From positions 186,001-250,000 of the forward strand of contig NZ_FXTN01000006.1 in the NCBI RefSeq assembly GCF_900182595.1: a stretch of 64,000 bases of DNA. The letters run 5' to 3'. The notes beneath the pieces were generated by a model. The model made no database searches. It was not told the origin of the DNA and saw only the letters and a list, made by a program, of their open reading frames with translations. This document shows positions 9,080 through 17,800 of the stretch, piece after piece. Position 1 is the stretch's first letter. Every line of letters begins with the position of its first letter. Source of the DNA: Pedobacter westerhofensis (lineage in GTDB: Bacteria; Bacteroidota; Bacteroidia; Sphingobacteriales; Sphingobacteriaceae). Position numbers and translations under genes: made by a program.

Positions 9080-9715
9080 ATGAGCCTGATTAAAGAAGAC
9101 TTACAAGATTTATTGCTGAAATTCTGCGAACCCGAAAGCGGGCTGCTGCAGCGGATTGACAGGGAAACGCATCTCAGGGTTTTAATGCCAAGAATGCTCT
9201 CCGGGCACTACCAGGGCCGCGTGCTCAGTATGCTGAGCAAGCTGATTACACCGGCACGCATTCTTGAAATAGGCACCTTTACGGGATATGCTACGCTCTG
9301 CCTGGCCGAAGGCTTAGCAAAAAATGGCATGCTGTATACACTGGACATCAACGTAGAACTGGAAGACAGGGTGCGCGGATATTTCGCCGAATCAGCCTAT
9401 GATGAACAAATCAAATATATTCTTGGCGATGCCACTCAAACTGTAAATGATCTGGATGAGGTATTCGATCTCGTTTTTATCGACGCAGATAAAAAAAATA
9501 ATGGTACCTATTATGATCTTATCTTTGACCGGGTAAGCCCTGGTGGGCTCATTATAGTTGACAACGTATTATGGAGCGGCAAGATACTCACTAACCAGCA
9601 AGACAAGGACACCAGAAATATTAGTACATTTAATGATAAGGTAGCAGCAGACAACAGGGTAGAAAAACTAATCCTACCCGTTAGAGACGGCTTGTTTATC
9701 ATCAGAAAAAAGTAA
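9080..9715 (+). CDS. Class I SAM-dependent O-methyltransferase (methyltransferase family 3)
   Basis: A 211-residue protein from the ATG at 9080, 7 nt after ruvX. It shows the catechol/caffeoyl-CoA O-methyltransferase pattern: the SAM-binding motif ILEIGTFTGYATLCLAEGL, an acidic TLDINVE for the ribose, the metal-binding FIDADKKNN and the later VDNVLWSGKI. Such enzymes methylate phenolic hydroxyls in a metal-dependent way; in bacteria the substrates are mostly unknown, and some members act on tRNA (TrmR-like). No neighbour indicates a substrate. The family is certain, the function open. Confidence 0.9.
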   Translation: MSLIKEDLQDLLLKFCEPESGLLQRIDRETHLRVLMPRMLSGHYQGRVLSMLSKLITPARILEIGTFTGYATLCLAEGLAKNGMLYTLDINVELEDRVRGYFAESAYDEQIKYILGDATQTVNDLDEVFDLVFIDADKKNNGTYYDLIFDRVSPGGLIIVDNVLWSGKILTNQQDKDTRNISTFNDKVAADNRVEKLILPVRDGLFIIRKK

Positions 9716-9719
9716 AACA

Positions 9720-10427
9720 ATGAATTTAAAAAACTTATTCCTAACCTGCCTGACTATACTTTTAATAGGCACATCAGCCCAAGGTCAGACGATACAGGAC
9801 TACGTGGAAGAACATACAGACCATGCAAAAGAGTTAATGCGCGAGTACGATGTACCCGCAAGTGTAATACTGGCAGTGGCCATACATGAATCGGCCGCCG
9901 GAAAAAGCAAGGTAGCCAGGCACCTGAACAACCATTTTGGCATCAAGGGCAGTAACAGCAATACAGAAATCAACTCTTCGTACCGTGATTACGAAACGGC
10001 AGATGAATCTTATGATAACTTTGTAGAAGTATTGCAAAACACTTCCTCTTTTAATAAGCTGTTTGACAAGTGTGATCAGTACGACTATGCGGGCTGGGCA
10101 AAGGGCATTCAGCGAGGTGGATATGCCGCCAGCAGAACCTGGGCAAAACAGGTGATTGCGATTATCAATAAATATGAACTTTATCAGTATGACGACAGGC
10201 CGGCCGACTATACCGAACCGGTAAAAGTAGTTACTGCAGTTAAGAAAACGCACTACCGGGCGCATGCACGCAAACGCAGACACAGCTCATCAAGAATGTA
10301 CACCGTTAGAAAAGGCGACAACCTGAACAGGCTTGCTGAATCCCACGGCACTTCTGCAAAAGCACTGATGCGTAAAAACGGACTGAAAAAATCAGCACTC
10401 CAACCAGGCCAGAAAATCAGATTTTAA
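9720..10427 (+). CDS. Secreted glucosaminidase-LysM protein (peptidoglycan hydrolase)
   Basis: A 235-residue protein with a signal peptide (MNLKNLFLTCLTILLIGTSAQG), a mannosyl-glycoprotein endo-beta-N-acetylglucosaminidase-type domain (about 35-155) with ILAVAIHESAAGKSKVAR and NNHFGIKG, a basic linker (RAHARKRRHSS), and one C-terminal LysM (about 190-235: MYTVRKGDNLNRLAESHG...GQKIRF). The Glu in AIHESA is the likely catalytic acid. It should cleave peptidoglycan glycan strands in the periplasm. Its stop overlaps the start of the next gene (TAATG), a paralogue with the same layout. Confidence 0.9.
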   Translation: MNLKNLFLTCLTILLIGTSAQGQTIQDYVEEHTDHAKELMREYDVPASVILAVAIHESAAGKSKVARHLNNHFGIKGSNSNTEINSSYRDYETADESYDNFVEVLQNTSSFNKLFDKCDQYDYAGWAKGIQRGGYAASRTWAKQVIAIINKYELYQYDDRPADYTEPVKVVTAVKKTHYRAHARKRRHSSSRMYTVRKGDNLNRLAESHGTSAKALMRKNGLKKSALQPGQKIRF

Positions 10428-11263
10428 TGAAGAAATTATTACTTCCCTTTGCTATAGCAGTTATTCTCCTTGCTTCCTGTAAATCAAGACAATACCACAG
10501 GAACAACAAGCAGATTGAAAAAGCCGCAAACAAGGCAAATCCTAATTTTACGGATTTTACTACCCTGAGCTATATTGAGGCTTTTAAAGGAGTGGCAATA
10601 GAAGAAATGAATACCTATGGCATTCCAGCGAGTATCACCCTGGCGCAGGGCATTATTGAGTCTGGCAGCGGTAACAGCAGCCTGGCAAAGTTTGCAAATA
10701 ATCACTTCGGCATCAAATGTACCTCCGAATGGAAAGGAAAAGCCTACTACAAGGATGACGACAAGAGCAATGATTGCTTCAGGGTATATAAGGATGCACG
10801 GGATTCGTACAAAGACCACTCAGAGTTTCTCAAGAGAAAACGCTACAGTGCTTTATTTGAGCTGGATAAAAATGATTACGTAAACTGGGCTAAGGGATTG
10901 AAACAGGCTGGTTATGCCACCAACCCCAGATATCCGGATATGCTGATCAACACCATAGAGAAGTACCAGCTGCACCAGTATGACCAGCCGGAGTCTGAAC
11001 CTGATAAGATTAAACGTGAGGACAGGGTATTTACAGAGATCAATGCCAATATTCCTAAGGAAACAAAGAAGTTTGCACCGGTAGAAACCCCGCCTTCAAA
11101 ACAGGTGATCAATACCACCGATCCGAATTATGTGGTGCAGAAAGGCGACACACTGTATAACATTGCCAAAAGATATAACATGACGGTGGATGAACTGAAG
11201 TCGCTCAATAACATGCATGATGAGGGAATAAAGATTGGCCAGAAACTTGTAGTAGTTAAATAA
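10427..11263 (+). CDS. Lipoprotein glucosaminidase-LysM protein
   Basis: A 278-residue paralogue of the preceding gene. MKKLLLPFAIAVILLASC is a lipoprotein signal with the Cys at residue 18. The glucosaminidase domain (about 45-175) contains LAQGIIESGSGNSSLAKF and NNHFGIKC, with the likely catalytic Glu in IIESG. A C-terminal LysM (about 232-277: YVVQKGDTLYNIAKRYNM...GQKLVVVK) binds glycan. It overlaps the upstream gene by one base, so the two are translationally coupled. One copy is probably free in the periplasm and this one membrane-anchored, which suggests division of labour rather than simple redundancy (inference). Confidence 0.9.
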   Translation: MKKLLLPFAIAVILLASCKSRQYHRNNKQIEKAANKANPNFTDFTTLSYIEAFKGVAIEEMNTYGIPASITLAQGIIESGSGNSSLAKFANNHFGIKCTSEWKGKAYYKDDDKSNDCFRVYKDARDSYKDHSEFLKRKRYSALFELDKNDYVNWAKGLKQAGYATNPRYPDMLINTIEKYQLHQYDQPESEPDKIKREDRVFTEINANIPKETKKFAPVETPPSKQVINTTDPNYVVQKGDTLYNIAKRYNMTVDELKSLNNMHDEGIKIGQKLVVVK

Positions 11264-11296
11264 TGTTAATATCATCACTTTAGCTGCGCCTATTTG

Positions 11297-11304
11297 TAAT
11301 TTTG
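11297..11304 (+). promoter_or_regulatory. -7 box TAATTTTG, 7 nt before the start codon
   Basis: A perfect TAnnTTTG match ends 7 nt before the ATG at 11312. Transcription would begin almost at the start codon. No clear -33 TTG is seen at the expected distance. Confidence 0.45.
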
Positions 11305-11311
11305 CCGGTCA

Positions 11312-12064
11312 ATGAAACTGTTTATCCTGCTATTTTTTATTACTGCCTTCGCCGGTATTGCCACAGCACAAAAAAAATCTGTACAGGGCTTTGTTATAGA
11401 CAAGGAATCCAAGCAGCGCCTTGCTAAGGTATATATCTACAATTCGCATGATGATGAGGGGATGTATAATAATAACAAAGGTGAGTTTGCTACACAGGCC
11501 TCGGTAGGCGACACGCTGTTTGCTGCTCTTGAGGGTTATGGCGTGGATACACTGATCTATAAAGGGAATAATGCGATTTACTTTCAGCTTAAGCCCCTGG
11601 CCATTCAGCTCAGGGAAGTAGCTATTCTGGGCAGCCTGGTTACTCCAAAAGAGCGTTACGACCAGAACCTGCGCGAGTACAAATATGCAACAGACAGGGG
11701 CAGCTCCAAAGATCTGTTAAATTTAAATTCAAGGGGCGCAGGCCTCGGCATTGATGCTATCTACAACCTGCTGAGCAGAAAAGGACGTAATGCCCGCCAC
11801 CTGCAGGCCATACTGGAAAGGGATTATAAGGAGCAGGTGATCGATTACAGGTACAACCCCGCATTTGTAGGCCGTGCATTAAGGATCAAAGGTTTTGAAC
11901 TGCAGGATTACATGCAGCAATACCGTCCAAGCTACGACTTTGTGCTGATGGCTTCAGACTATGCATTCATTGTGTTCCTGCGGAACAACTATGCTTCATA
12001 TAAGCGGAATCCGCGGGCATTAAGACTCAAACCTCTGCCGCAGATAAAAATTGATCATATATGA
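11312..12064 (+). CDS. CarboxypepD_reg-like domain protein, secreted
   Basis: A 250-residue protein with a signal peptide (MKLFILLFFITAFAGIATAQ) and an N-terminal carboxypeptidase-regulatory-like beta domain (about 22-105: VQGFVIDKESKQRLAKVYIY, then FATQASVGDTLFAALEGY). In Bacteroidota this domain is found on many envelope proteins. The rest (YDQNLREYKYATDRGSS, ARHLQAILERDY) matches no catalytic family I know. The stop overlaps the start of the next gene (ATGA), so the two are probably made together. Function unknown. Confidence 0.8.
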   Translation: MKLFILLFFITAFAGIATAQKKSVQGFVIDKESKQRLAKVYIYNSHDDEGMYNNNKGEFATQASVGDTLFAALEGYGVDTLIYKGNNAIYFQLKPLAIQLREVAILGSLVTPKERYDQNLREYKYATDRGSSKDLLNLNSRGAGLGIDAIYNLLSRKGRNARHLQAILERDYKEQVIDYRYNPAFVGRALRIKGFELQDYMQQYRPSYDFVLMASDYAFIVFLRNNYASYKRNPRALRLKPLPQIKIDHI

Positions 12065-12384
12065 GATACTGGCCGGTAACCTGGAAAGGCCTTCCGGCAA
12101 ATGCCATGGCTCTATTTCCCTTTATGGTGTTCAAAGATCCAAAGCAGAAGGACAATCCCTTACTGATCAATCACGAAAAAATTCATTTCATGCAACAGCT
12201 GGAACTGCTGATTATTCCATTCTATCTTTTGTACCTTATTTTCTACCTGGTCAACCTGATCAGGTTCAGAGACCATTCAAAAGCCTATTTTAATATCAGT
12301 TTTGAAAAAGAAGCATATGCCAATGACGGAAATATAAATTATTTACGAAACAGAGGATTATATTCGTGGCTAAGGTATTTTTAA
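12061..12384 (+). CDS. Small membrane protein with an HExxH motif
   Basis: A 107-residue protein that I cannot assign to a named family. It contains LINHEKIHFMQQLELL (HExxH near residues 40-44), a hydrophobic helix directly after it (LLIIPFYLLYLIFYLVNLI), and an acidic FEKEAYAND downstream that could give a third zinc ligand, as in gluzincin peptidases. The size is near the minimum for a metallopeptidase. The start overlaps the stop of the preceding CarboxypepD_reg-like gene. A zinc-dependent function is inference from the motif only. Confidence 0.7.
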   Translation: MRYWPVTWKGLPANAMALFPFMVFKDPKQKDNPLLINHEKIHFMQQLELLIIPFYLLYLIFYLVNLIRFRDHSKAYFNISFEKEAYANDGNINYLRNRGLYSWLRYF

Positions 12385-12474
12385 GGCGCTTTTTTAATAC
12401 ATAATCCATTTAGCACTAATATTTTTATATCAATTTAGGGTCTGGTAAGAACATTTTTTCTTTTCTTTGTAGCA

Positions 12475-13497
12475 ATGAGAGGTTTATATGCAAGTTTATT
12501 TTTATTATTCGCCGTTTCAGCACAGGCTGTTGCGCAGGAAGTAGATTCAATACCTGTTAATATCAGGGACATGGATCTTAAACTTAAAAAAAGCCCTCTG
12601 CCTTCGTTGAGAGGAAATATTCTGTTTAAGCCCGTTGAAATCAACCCTGTTGTCATCAGCTCAAAAGTAAACTACTGGAGAACCACAACCTCTATCGGGC
12701 TGAACATCAACCAGGCCTCATTCAGTAATAACTGGACAGGTGGTGGAGTAAACTCCCTGGCCGTTGGTGGCCTGGTGAACTACAAAGCAGACTATGTAAA
12801 GGACGACTACAGCTATACAAGTGAGCTTAACCTCCAGTATGGTAAAATAAAAAACAAAGATCAGCTGCAAAAGAAAAGCCAGGACAGGATCTTCTGGGAT
12901 AACAAGGTTGCCTTTCAATTGTCGAGAACCTGGTATTTCTATGGTGCCTTAACGTTTGAATCGCAGTTTGACAAAGGATTCTCCTACGATACTGATCCGC
13001 TGGGAAATGAAAGAGCAACGCTGATTTCCAAGTTTATGTCGCCGGGCTACCTCACAGAATCTGTCGGTCTTGAGTATAAACCGGTAAAATATTTCTCTAC
13101 CAGGATCGGTTTGGGTACTGCAAAACAGACTTTTGTACTGGACAATGATCAGATTACCGCAGCAGCCCTCCGCAGGGATTCTGCAGCAGTGATCACGGAT
13201 AACTATGGTGTACCTGTTGGCGATACCTTTAAAAACGAGGCGGCTTTCCAGCTGACGGCCAATCTGGACAAAGACATCATGTCTAACGTGAACCTGAAAT
13301 TGAGATATAACCTTTTCATGCCTTACAACGAGATCAATTATACCTCACACCGTCTGGATGTAACCGTTACGGCTAAAGTAAACCGCCTGATCAACGTATC
13401 TGTTACCGGCGTTGGGCTGTATGACAGAAATGTCACTTCAAAAATACAGGGAAGCCAGGTGCTGGCGATGGGATTTGCATTTGTATTCCCCCGTTAA
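12475..13497 (+). CDS. DUF3078-type outer membrane beta-barrel protein
   Basis: A 340-residue protein with a signal peptide (MRGLYASLFLLFAVSAQAVAQ). After a short linker comes a long run of alternating polar/hydrophobic strands typical of an outer-membrane barrel, beginning WRTTTSIGLNINQASFSNNWTGGG, the signature region of DUF3078. It ends with a phenylalanine-rich strand (LAMGFAFVFPR), suitable for BAM recognition. Function unknown. A near-match -7 box (TTTCTTTG) lies 5 nt before the ATG. A bcl-type operon partner is not evident: ffh follows only after a 107-nt gap. Confidence 0.82.
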   Translation: MRGLYASLFLLFAVSAQAVAQEVDSIPVNIRDMDLKLKKSPLPSLRGNILFKPVEINPVVISSKVNYWRTTTSIGLNINQASFSNNWTGGGVNSLAVGGLVNYKADYVKDDYSYTSELNLQYGKIKNKDQLQKKSQDRIFWDNKVAFQLSRTWYFYGALTFESQFDKGFSYDTDPLGNERATLISKFMSPGYLTESVGLEYKPVKYFSTRIGLGTAKQTFVLDNDQITAAALRRDSAAVITDNYGVPVGDTFKNEAAFQLTANLDKDIMSNVNLKLRYNLFMPYNEINYTSHRLDVTVTAKVNRLINVSVTGVGLYDRNVTSKIQGSQVLAMGFAFVFPR

Positions 13498-13604
13498 ACA
13501 CTTAGATACATCAGATTTAAATGTTTGATTGTTATTAAAAATGTTTGCAACTTTGTATACTATTACCATTACAGATTAAGTCATTGACTATCAATTAATA
13601 AAAC

Positions 13605-14945
13605 ATGTTTGAGAATTTACAGGATAAACTAGACCGTGCGTTTAAAGTTCTAAAGGGACAAGGAAGCATTTCAGAAATCAACGTGGCCGAGACCATGAAG
13701 GAAATTCGTAAAGCTTTACTGGATGCCGACGTAAATTATAAAACTGCCAAAACTTTTACCGATGAGGTAAAGGAAAAGGCACTGGGACTGAACGTACTGA
13801 CGGCAGTGTCTCCGGGACAATTGCTCACCAAAGTAATGAACGATGAGCTTACTGCCTTAATGGGCGGTGAGGTTACAGAATTAGATCTTAAGACAAACCC
13901 AACTATTATACTGATTGCCGGTCTTAACGGTGCTGGTAAGACCACTTTCTCCGGAAAGCTGGCGAACTACCTGAAGAGTAAAGGCAAAAAGCCGCTATTA
14001 GTAGCGGGTGATGTATACCGTCCGGCAGCGATCGATCAGCTGCAGATTTTGGGCGAGCAGATAGGCGTTCCTGTTTTTGCGAACAAGAATTCCAAAGATC
14101 CGGTAGCCATTGCACTGGAAGGTATCGCTCAGGGTAAAAAAGAAAACAACAATGTGATTATCATTGATACTGCCGGTCGTTTAGCGATTGATGAGCAGAT
14201 GATGAATGAAATCGCAGATGTGAAATTAAATACTAAACCGCATGAAATCCTGTTCGTAGTTGATGCCATGACCGGACAGGATGCGGTTAATACTGCAAAA
14301 GCTTTCAACGACAGGCTTGATTTTACAGGTGTGGTGCTTACCAAATTAGATGGGGATACCCGCGGTGGAGCGGCCCTTTCTATCAAATCTGTAGTAAACA
14401 AACCAATCAAGTTTGTAGGAACAGGCGAGAAAATGGAAGCACTGGATGTTTTCTATCCCGACAGGATGGCTTCACGTATCCTCGGTATGGGTGACGTTGT
14501 TTCCCTGGTTGAGCGTGCCCAGGAACAGTTTGACGAAAAAGAAGCTGCCGAGCTGCAGAAGAAGATCCGTAAAAACAAGTTTGATTTTAACGACTTCTAT
14601 AATCAGATTCAGCAGATCAAGAAAATGGGTAACATGAAAGACCTGATGGGCATGATCCCTGGCGTGAGCAAAATGATGAAAAATGTAGAGATTGAAGACG
14701 ATGCTTTTAAAAATGTGGAAGCCATCATTCAGTCGATGACAAAATACGAGCGTGAAAATCCGGACAGCATTCAGCAAAGCAGACGTCTCCGTATTGCTAA
14801 AGGATCTGGTAACAAAATCGAGGAAGTAACAAAACTGATCAAACAGTTTGAAGATATGCGTAAGGTGATGAAACAGTTTTCTAACCCTGCTGCAGCAGCC
14901 AAAATGATGCGCGGAATGCCTAAAATGCCACAGGGCAGAATGTAA
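13605..14945 (+). CDS. ffh: Signal recognition particle protein
   Basis: Ffh binds signal sequences of nascent membrane proteins and, as an SRP GTPase, hands ribosomes to FtsY. The 446-residue protein has the N domain (1-90), the G domain with GLNGAGKTTFSGKLA (about 106-120), DVYRPAAIDQL, DTAGRL and TKLDGDTRGG, and the Met-rich M domain (about 300-446: MGNMKDLMGMIPGVSKMMKN, then SRRLRIAKGSG). Start and length match the family. No SRP RNA gene was seen in the window. A strong intrinsic terminator follows. Confidence 0.97.
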   Translation: MFENLQDKLDRAFKVLKGQGSISEINVAETMKEIRKALLDADVNYKTAKTFTDEVKEKALGLNVLTAVSPGQLLTKVMNDELTALMGGEVTELDLKTNPTIILIAGLNGAGKTTFSGKLANYLKSKGKKPLLVAGDVYRPAAIDQLQILGEQIGVPVFANKNSKDPVAIALEGIAQGKKENNNVIIIDTAGRLAIDEQMMNEIADVKLNTKPHEILFVVDAMTGQDAVNTAKAFNDRLDFTGVVLTKLDGDTRGGAALSIKSVVNKPIKFVGTGEKMEALDVFYPDRMASRILGMGDVVSLVERAQEQFDEKEAAELQKKIRKNKFDFNDFYNQIQQIKKMGNMKDLMGMIPGVSKMMKNVEIEDDAFKNVEAIIQSMTKYERENPDSIQQSRRLRIAKGSGNKIEEVTKLIKQFEDMRKVMKQFSNPAAAAKMMRGMPKMPQGRM

Positions 14946-14967
14946 GCTGCTGCCTTTATTGATATTG

Positions 14968-14996
14968 AAATCCCGGCTCCGCACAGACCGGGATTT
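14968..14996 (+). terminator. Intrinsic terminator after ffh
   Basis: A perfect 9-bp stem (AAATCCCGG with CCGGGATTT) encloses an 11-nt loop and ends in a run of seven T. It lies 23 nt after the ffh stop. Confidence 0.9.
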
Positions 14997-15144
14997 TTTT
15001 ATGTTAATTTTTCCAGCAGATATCTTTGTTTTATTGTCCTGAGGCTCAACGGGAAATTTCACAATTAATAAGTGTAATGTTAACCTTTTTGTTACCAGAA
15101 TATTTAACATGGAGTTAAATTAGCATCCTGTTGATTAACCAGAT

Positions 15145-16683
15145 ATGCTGATAAAAACTTACGGAAGCGCACTCGCCGGTGTTGATGCGCTAACGATTAC
15201 CATCGAAGTGAGCATCGGAAGCGGAAACAAATATCATATTGTAGGGCTCCCTGATAACGCTGTGAAGGAAAGCCTCAGGAGAATTGAAAGTGCCATCCAG
15301 CTGTCCGGACTGAGGATGCCCCGGCAGAAGATTGTGGTGAATCTCTCTCCTGCCGCGATCAAAAAAGAAGGAACAGCTTACGATCTCCCCATAGCAATAG
15401 GTATTTTAGCCGCTTCCGGACAGGTTCTTTCAGAAATGACAGATCAGTTCATGATTGCTGGAGAACTTTCGCTGGACGGAGGCATACAGCCCGTGAAGGG
15501 CGCACTCCCAATGGCAATCCAGGCAAAGGCAGCAGGTTTAAAAGGATTTATCCTTCCAACTGATAATTCCAGAGAAGCAGCAGTTGTAGAAGGCCTGGAG
15601 GTGTATGGTATGCGGAGCCTGAATGAAGTGATTGCGTTCTTAAATCTGAAGGAAGCTTTTGAACCTGTTCTGGTGAACATCAAAAATGAGTTCCTTAGAA
15701 CTTTAAATGGTAATGATCATGACTTTTCTGATGTTAAGGGTCAGGAAAATATTAAAAGAGCACTGGAAATTGCCGCTGCAGGCGGCCACAACATGATCCT
15801 CATTGGTCCTCCCGGATCAGGAAAAACGATGCTGGCCAAAAGGCTGCCCACGATACTCCCACCACTAAATCTTGACGAAGCGCTGGAGACCACCAAGATC
15901 CATTCTGTTGCAGGGCAACTGAGTATAGCAGATGCCCTTATGACGGAACGCCCTTACAGAAGCCCCCATCACAGTATTTCTGACATTGCCCTGGTAGGTG
16001 GCGGCATCAACCCCCAGCCGGGAGAAATCTCGCTGGCACACAATGGGGTCTTGTTCCTGGATGAGCTGCCTGAGTTTAAACGAAGTGTGCTGGAGGTCAT
16101 GCGGCAGCCACTGGAAGACCGTAAGGTGGTTATTTCAAGATCGCGCATGAGTGTGGAATATCCGGCAAGCTTCATGCTGATTGCCTCAATGAACCCTTGC
16201 CCCTGTGGCTTTTATAATCACCCTGAAAAAGAGTGCAGCTGCCCGCCCGGAACAGTGCAGAAATACCTTAGCAGGATTTCCGGCCCGCTGATGGACAGAA
16301 TTGACCTGCATGTAGAGGTAACACCTGTGGATTTTAATCAGCTGTCGTCATTGCACCCGGCAGAAAAAAGTTTGGTGGTCAGGGAAAGAGTAACCAGTGC
16401 CAGAGGCATCCAGGATATCCGTTTTGCAGCATACCCAAAGTTACATTACAATGCACAGATGAGCCCAAATATGGTCAGGAAGGTCTGCATCATTGATAAT
16501 GAGGGCAGAATGCTCATTAAGAAAGCAATGGAAAGACTAAGTTTATCTGCCCGTGCTTATGACCGGATTTTAAAGGTTTCCCGCACGATCGCTGATATCG
16601 AAGGCAGCAGTACCATAGAACTGGAGCATCTCGCCGAAGCCATACATTACCGCAGCTTAGACAGGCACAACTGGACGGGATGA
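15145..16683 (+). CDS. comM: YifB/ComM-family Mg-chelatase-like AAA+ ATPase
   Basis: A 512-residue protein. The N-terminal ChlI-like domain (MLIKTYGSALAGVDALTITIEV, then VGLPDNAVKESLRRI) precedes the AAA+ core with Walker A GPPGSGKTMLAK (about 221-232), Walker B GVLFLDELPEF and MNPCPCGFYNHPEKEC, which holds a Cys cluster. The C-terminal part has LSARAYDRILKVSRTIADIEG. In other bacteria ComM is a branch-migration helicase for integrating donor DNA during transformation. Whether this host is competent cannot be told. Family assignment is firm. Confidence 0.92.
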   Translation: MLIKTYGSALAGVDALTITIEVSIGSGNKYHIVGLPDNAVKESLRRIESAIQLSGLRMPRQKIVVNLSPAAIKKEGTAYDLPIAIGILAASGQVLSEMTDQFMIAGELSLDGGIQPVKGALPMAIQAKAAGLKGFILPTDNSREAAVVEGLEVYGMRSLNEVIAFLNLKEAFEPVLVNIKNEFLRTLNGNDHDFSDVKGQENIKRALEIAAAGGHNMILIGPPGSGKTMLAKRLPTILPPLNLDEALETTKIHSVAGQLSIADALMTERPYRSPHHSISDIALVGGGINPQPGEISLAHNGVLFLDELPEFKRSVLEVMRQPLEDRKVVISRSRMSVEYPASFMLIASMNPCPCGFYNHPEKECSCPPGTVQKYLSRISGPLMDRIDLHVEVTPVDFNQLSSLHPAEKSLVVRERVTSARGIQDIRFAAYPKLHYNAQMSPNMVRKVCIIDNEGRMLIKKAMERLSLSARAYDRILKVSRTIADIEGSSTIELEHLAEAIHYRSLDRHNWTG

Positions 16684-16697
16684 TGCACACAATCAGG

Positions 16698-16967
16698 CTA
16701 GTCTTCTTCGCCGTCAGCCTCTTCGTCCTCCTCCTCCTCAATTTCAGGAACGTATGCCATGATCTCCCTGCCGATGGCATTGATCTCCTCATCTTCTTCA
16801 AAAAGAGGCAGCGCCGTTTCCGGATCCAGCTTCAGCCACTGTGATTCTGTGTCTTTCTGGATCTGTACATATTCTTTTCCGTCCTTAAAAACTACATAAG
16901 TATCATTTCCTTCAGGGAATATAGCGTAGTCAATCTCTCCTATTGTAATATCAAATGGCTCTTGCAT
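16698..16967 (-). CDS. Conserved small acidic protein of unknown function
   Basis: An 89-residue protein from the ATG at 16967 (MQEPFDITIGEIDYAIFPEG). A TTG start 16 codons earlier is possible, but a TATATTTG -7 box at 17013-17020 overlaps that site, so the ATG is preferred. The body looks like a small beta domain (DYAIFPEGNDTYVVFKDGKEYVQI) and the last ~25 residues are almost all Glu/Asp. No family recognised. It follows the TlpA-like gene on the same strand and is convergent with comM. Confidence 0.7.
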   Translation of the reverse strand: MQEPFDITIGEIDYAIFPEGNDTYVVFKDGKEYVQIQKDTESQWLKLDPETALPLFEEDEEINAIGREIMAYVPEIEEEEDEEADGEED

Positions 16968-17012
16968 AATGTTAACTGTAAGCAAAGACGCTGTGATATC
17001 GCCTTTGGGCTC

Positions 17013-17020
17013 CAAATATA
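17013..17020 (-). promoter_or_regulatory. -7 box TATATTTG upstream of the acidic protein
   Basis: A perfect TAnnTTTG match on the minus strand, 45 nt before the ATG at 16967 and just after the stop of the upstream gene. No -33 element is evident. Confidence 0.35.
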
Positions 17021-17602
17021 CTAATTCGTGGTTTTGAGCCTGTTAATAAATTCTATAAATTTCTGGTTACCATAATTTGCAGCACCAGCTTCATTGTACA
17101 TGATACGTCCCTGCTTGTCAAAAACAATGGTGGTTGGCAATGATCCCTGGAAAAGCACTTCGGGCACTTCGCTGGCCACAGAAAATATAGGCAGTGCAAA
17201 TTTCTTTCTCTGCATAAACTTTTGGGATTTTGTCAGATTTCCGTCGGCATCTGCCAGAATAAAAACGATATCACTCTCATTTTTAAATCTCTCATAGAGC
17301 TTGTTCACTCCCGGCATTTCTGCAATACATGGAGGGCACCAGGTAGCCCAGAAGTTCAGAAAAATAACTTTCCCTTTTAAATCGCCAAGGTCGGTGATTT
17401 TTCCATTGATATCTTTAAATTGTATTCCCGAAAGATCTCTCAAAGGCTGTGCCGCAGGGGCAGAGGTGTCGGGCGAAAAAAGCCCGGCTTTCATCAGCCC
17501 CACCAGGACCATCGCTTTTGCTGAAGGAACAATGATGATCGCAATAAAAAACAGGATCAGCACCGCATTGGATATATTTTTTATGTTAAGTATTTTTCTC
17601 AT
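17021..17602 (-). CDS. TlpA-family thiol:disulfide oxidoreductase, membrane-anchored
   Basis: A 193-residue protein with an N-terminal membrane helix (about 13-33: AVLILFFIAIIIVPSAKAMVL) and a periplasmic thioredoxin fold with active site WATWCPPC (C89, C92) followed by IAEMPGVNKLYERF. The cis-Pro loop reads GSLPTTIVFDKQG. Such proteins reduce periplasmic disulfides, often for cytochrome c maturation, drawing electrons from CcdA/DsbD; a DsbD-like protein is encoded at 36229. It diverges from the oligopeptidase gene across 198 nt and has a TATCTTTG -7 box at 17669-17676. Confidence 0.92.
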   Translation of the reverse strand: MRKILNIKNISNAVLILFFIAIIIVPSAKAMVLVGLMKAGLFSPDTSAPAAQPLRDLSGIQFKDINGKITDLGDLKGKVIFLNFWATWCPPCIAEMPGVNKLYERFKNESDIVFILADADGNLTKSQKFMQRKKFALPIFSVASEVPEVLFQGSLPTTIVFDKQGRIMYNEAGAANYGNQKFIEFINRLKTTN

Positions 17603-17668
17603 CTTCCAACATCGTTTCTAAAATTAAATCTTAATTTGCATCTGCTCCGCCCCTCTGCAGATGACAAA

Positions 17669-17676
17669 CAAAGATA
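17669..17676 (-). promoter_or_regulatory. -7 box TATCTTTG for the TlpA-like gene
   Basis: A perfect TAnnTTTG match on the minus strand, 66 nt before the ATG at 17602. A -33 TTG is not obvious. Confidence 0.45.
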
Positions 17677-17800
17677 CAAAATGAAATCCTGCTATGGTAT
17701 GCCCAGAGACACATCTGATCTTCTGTAAGCCTCAGGACCTATCGCGCAGAAGGCAGCTGAAACAAACACAAATAAGAAACTGAGAAAACAAATACTGAAG

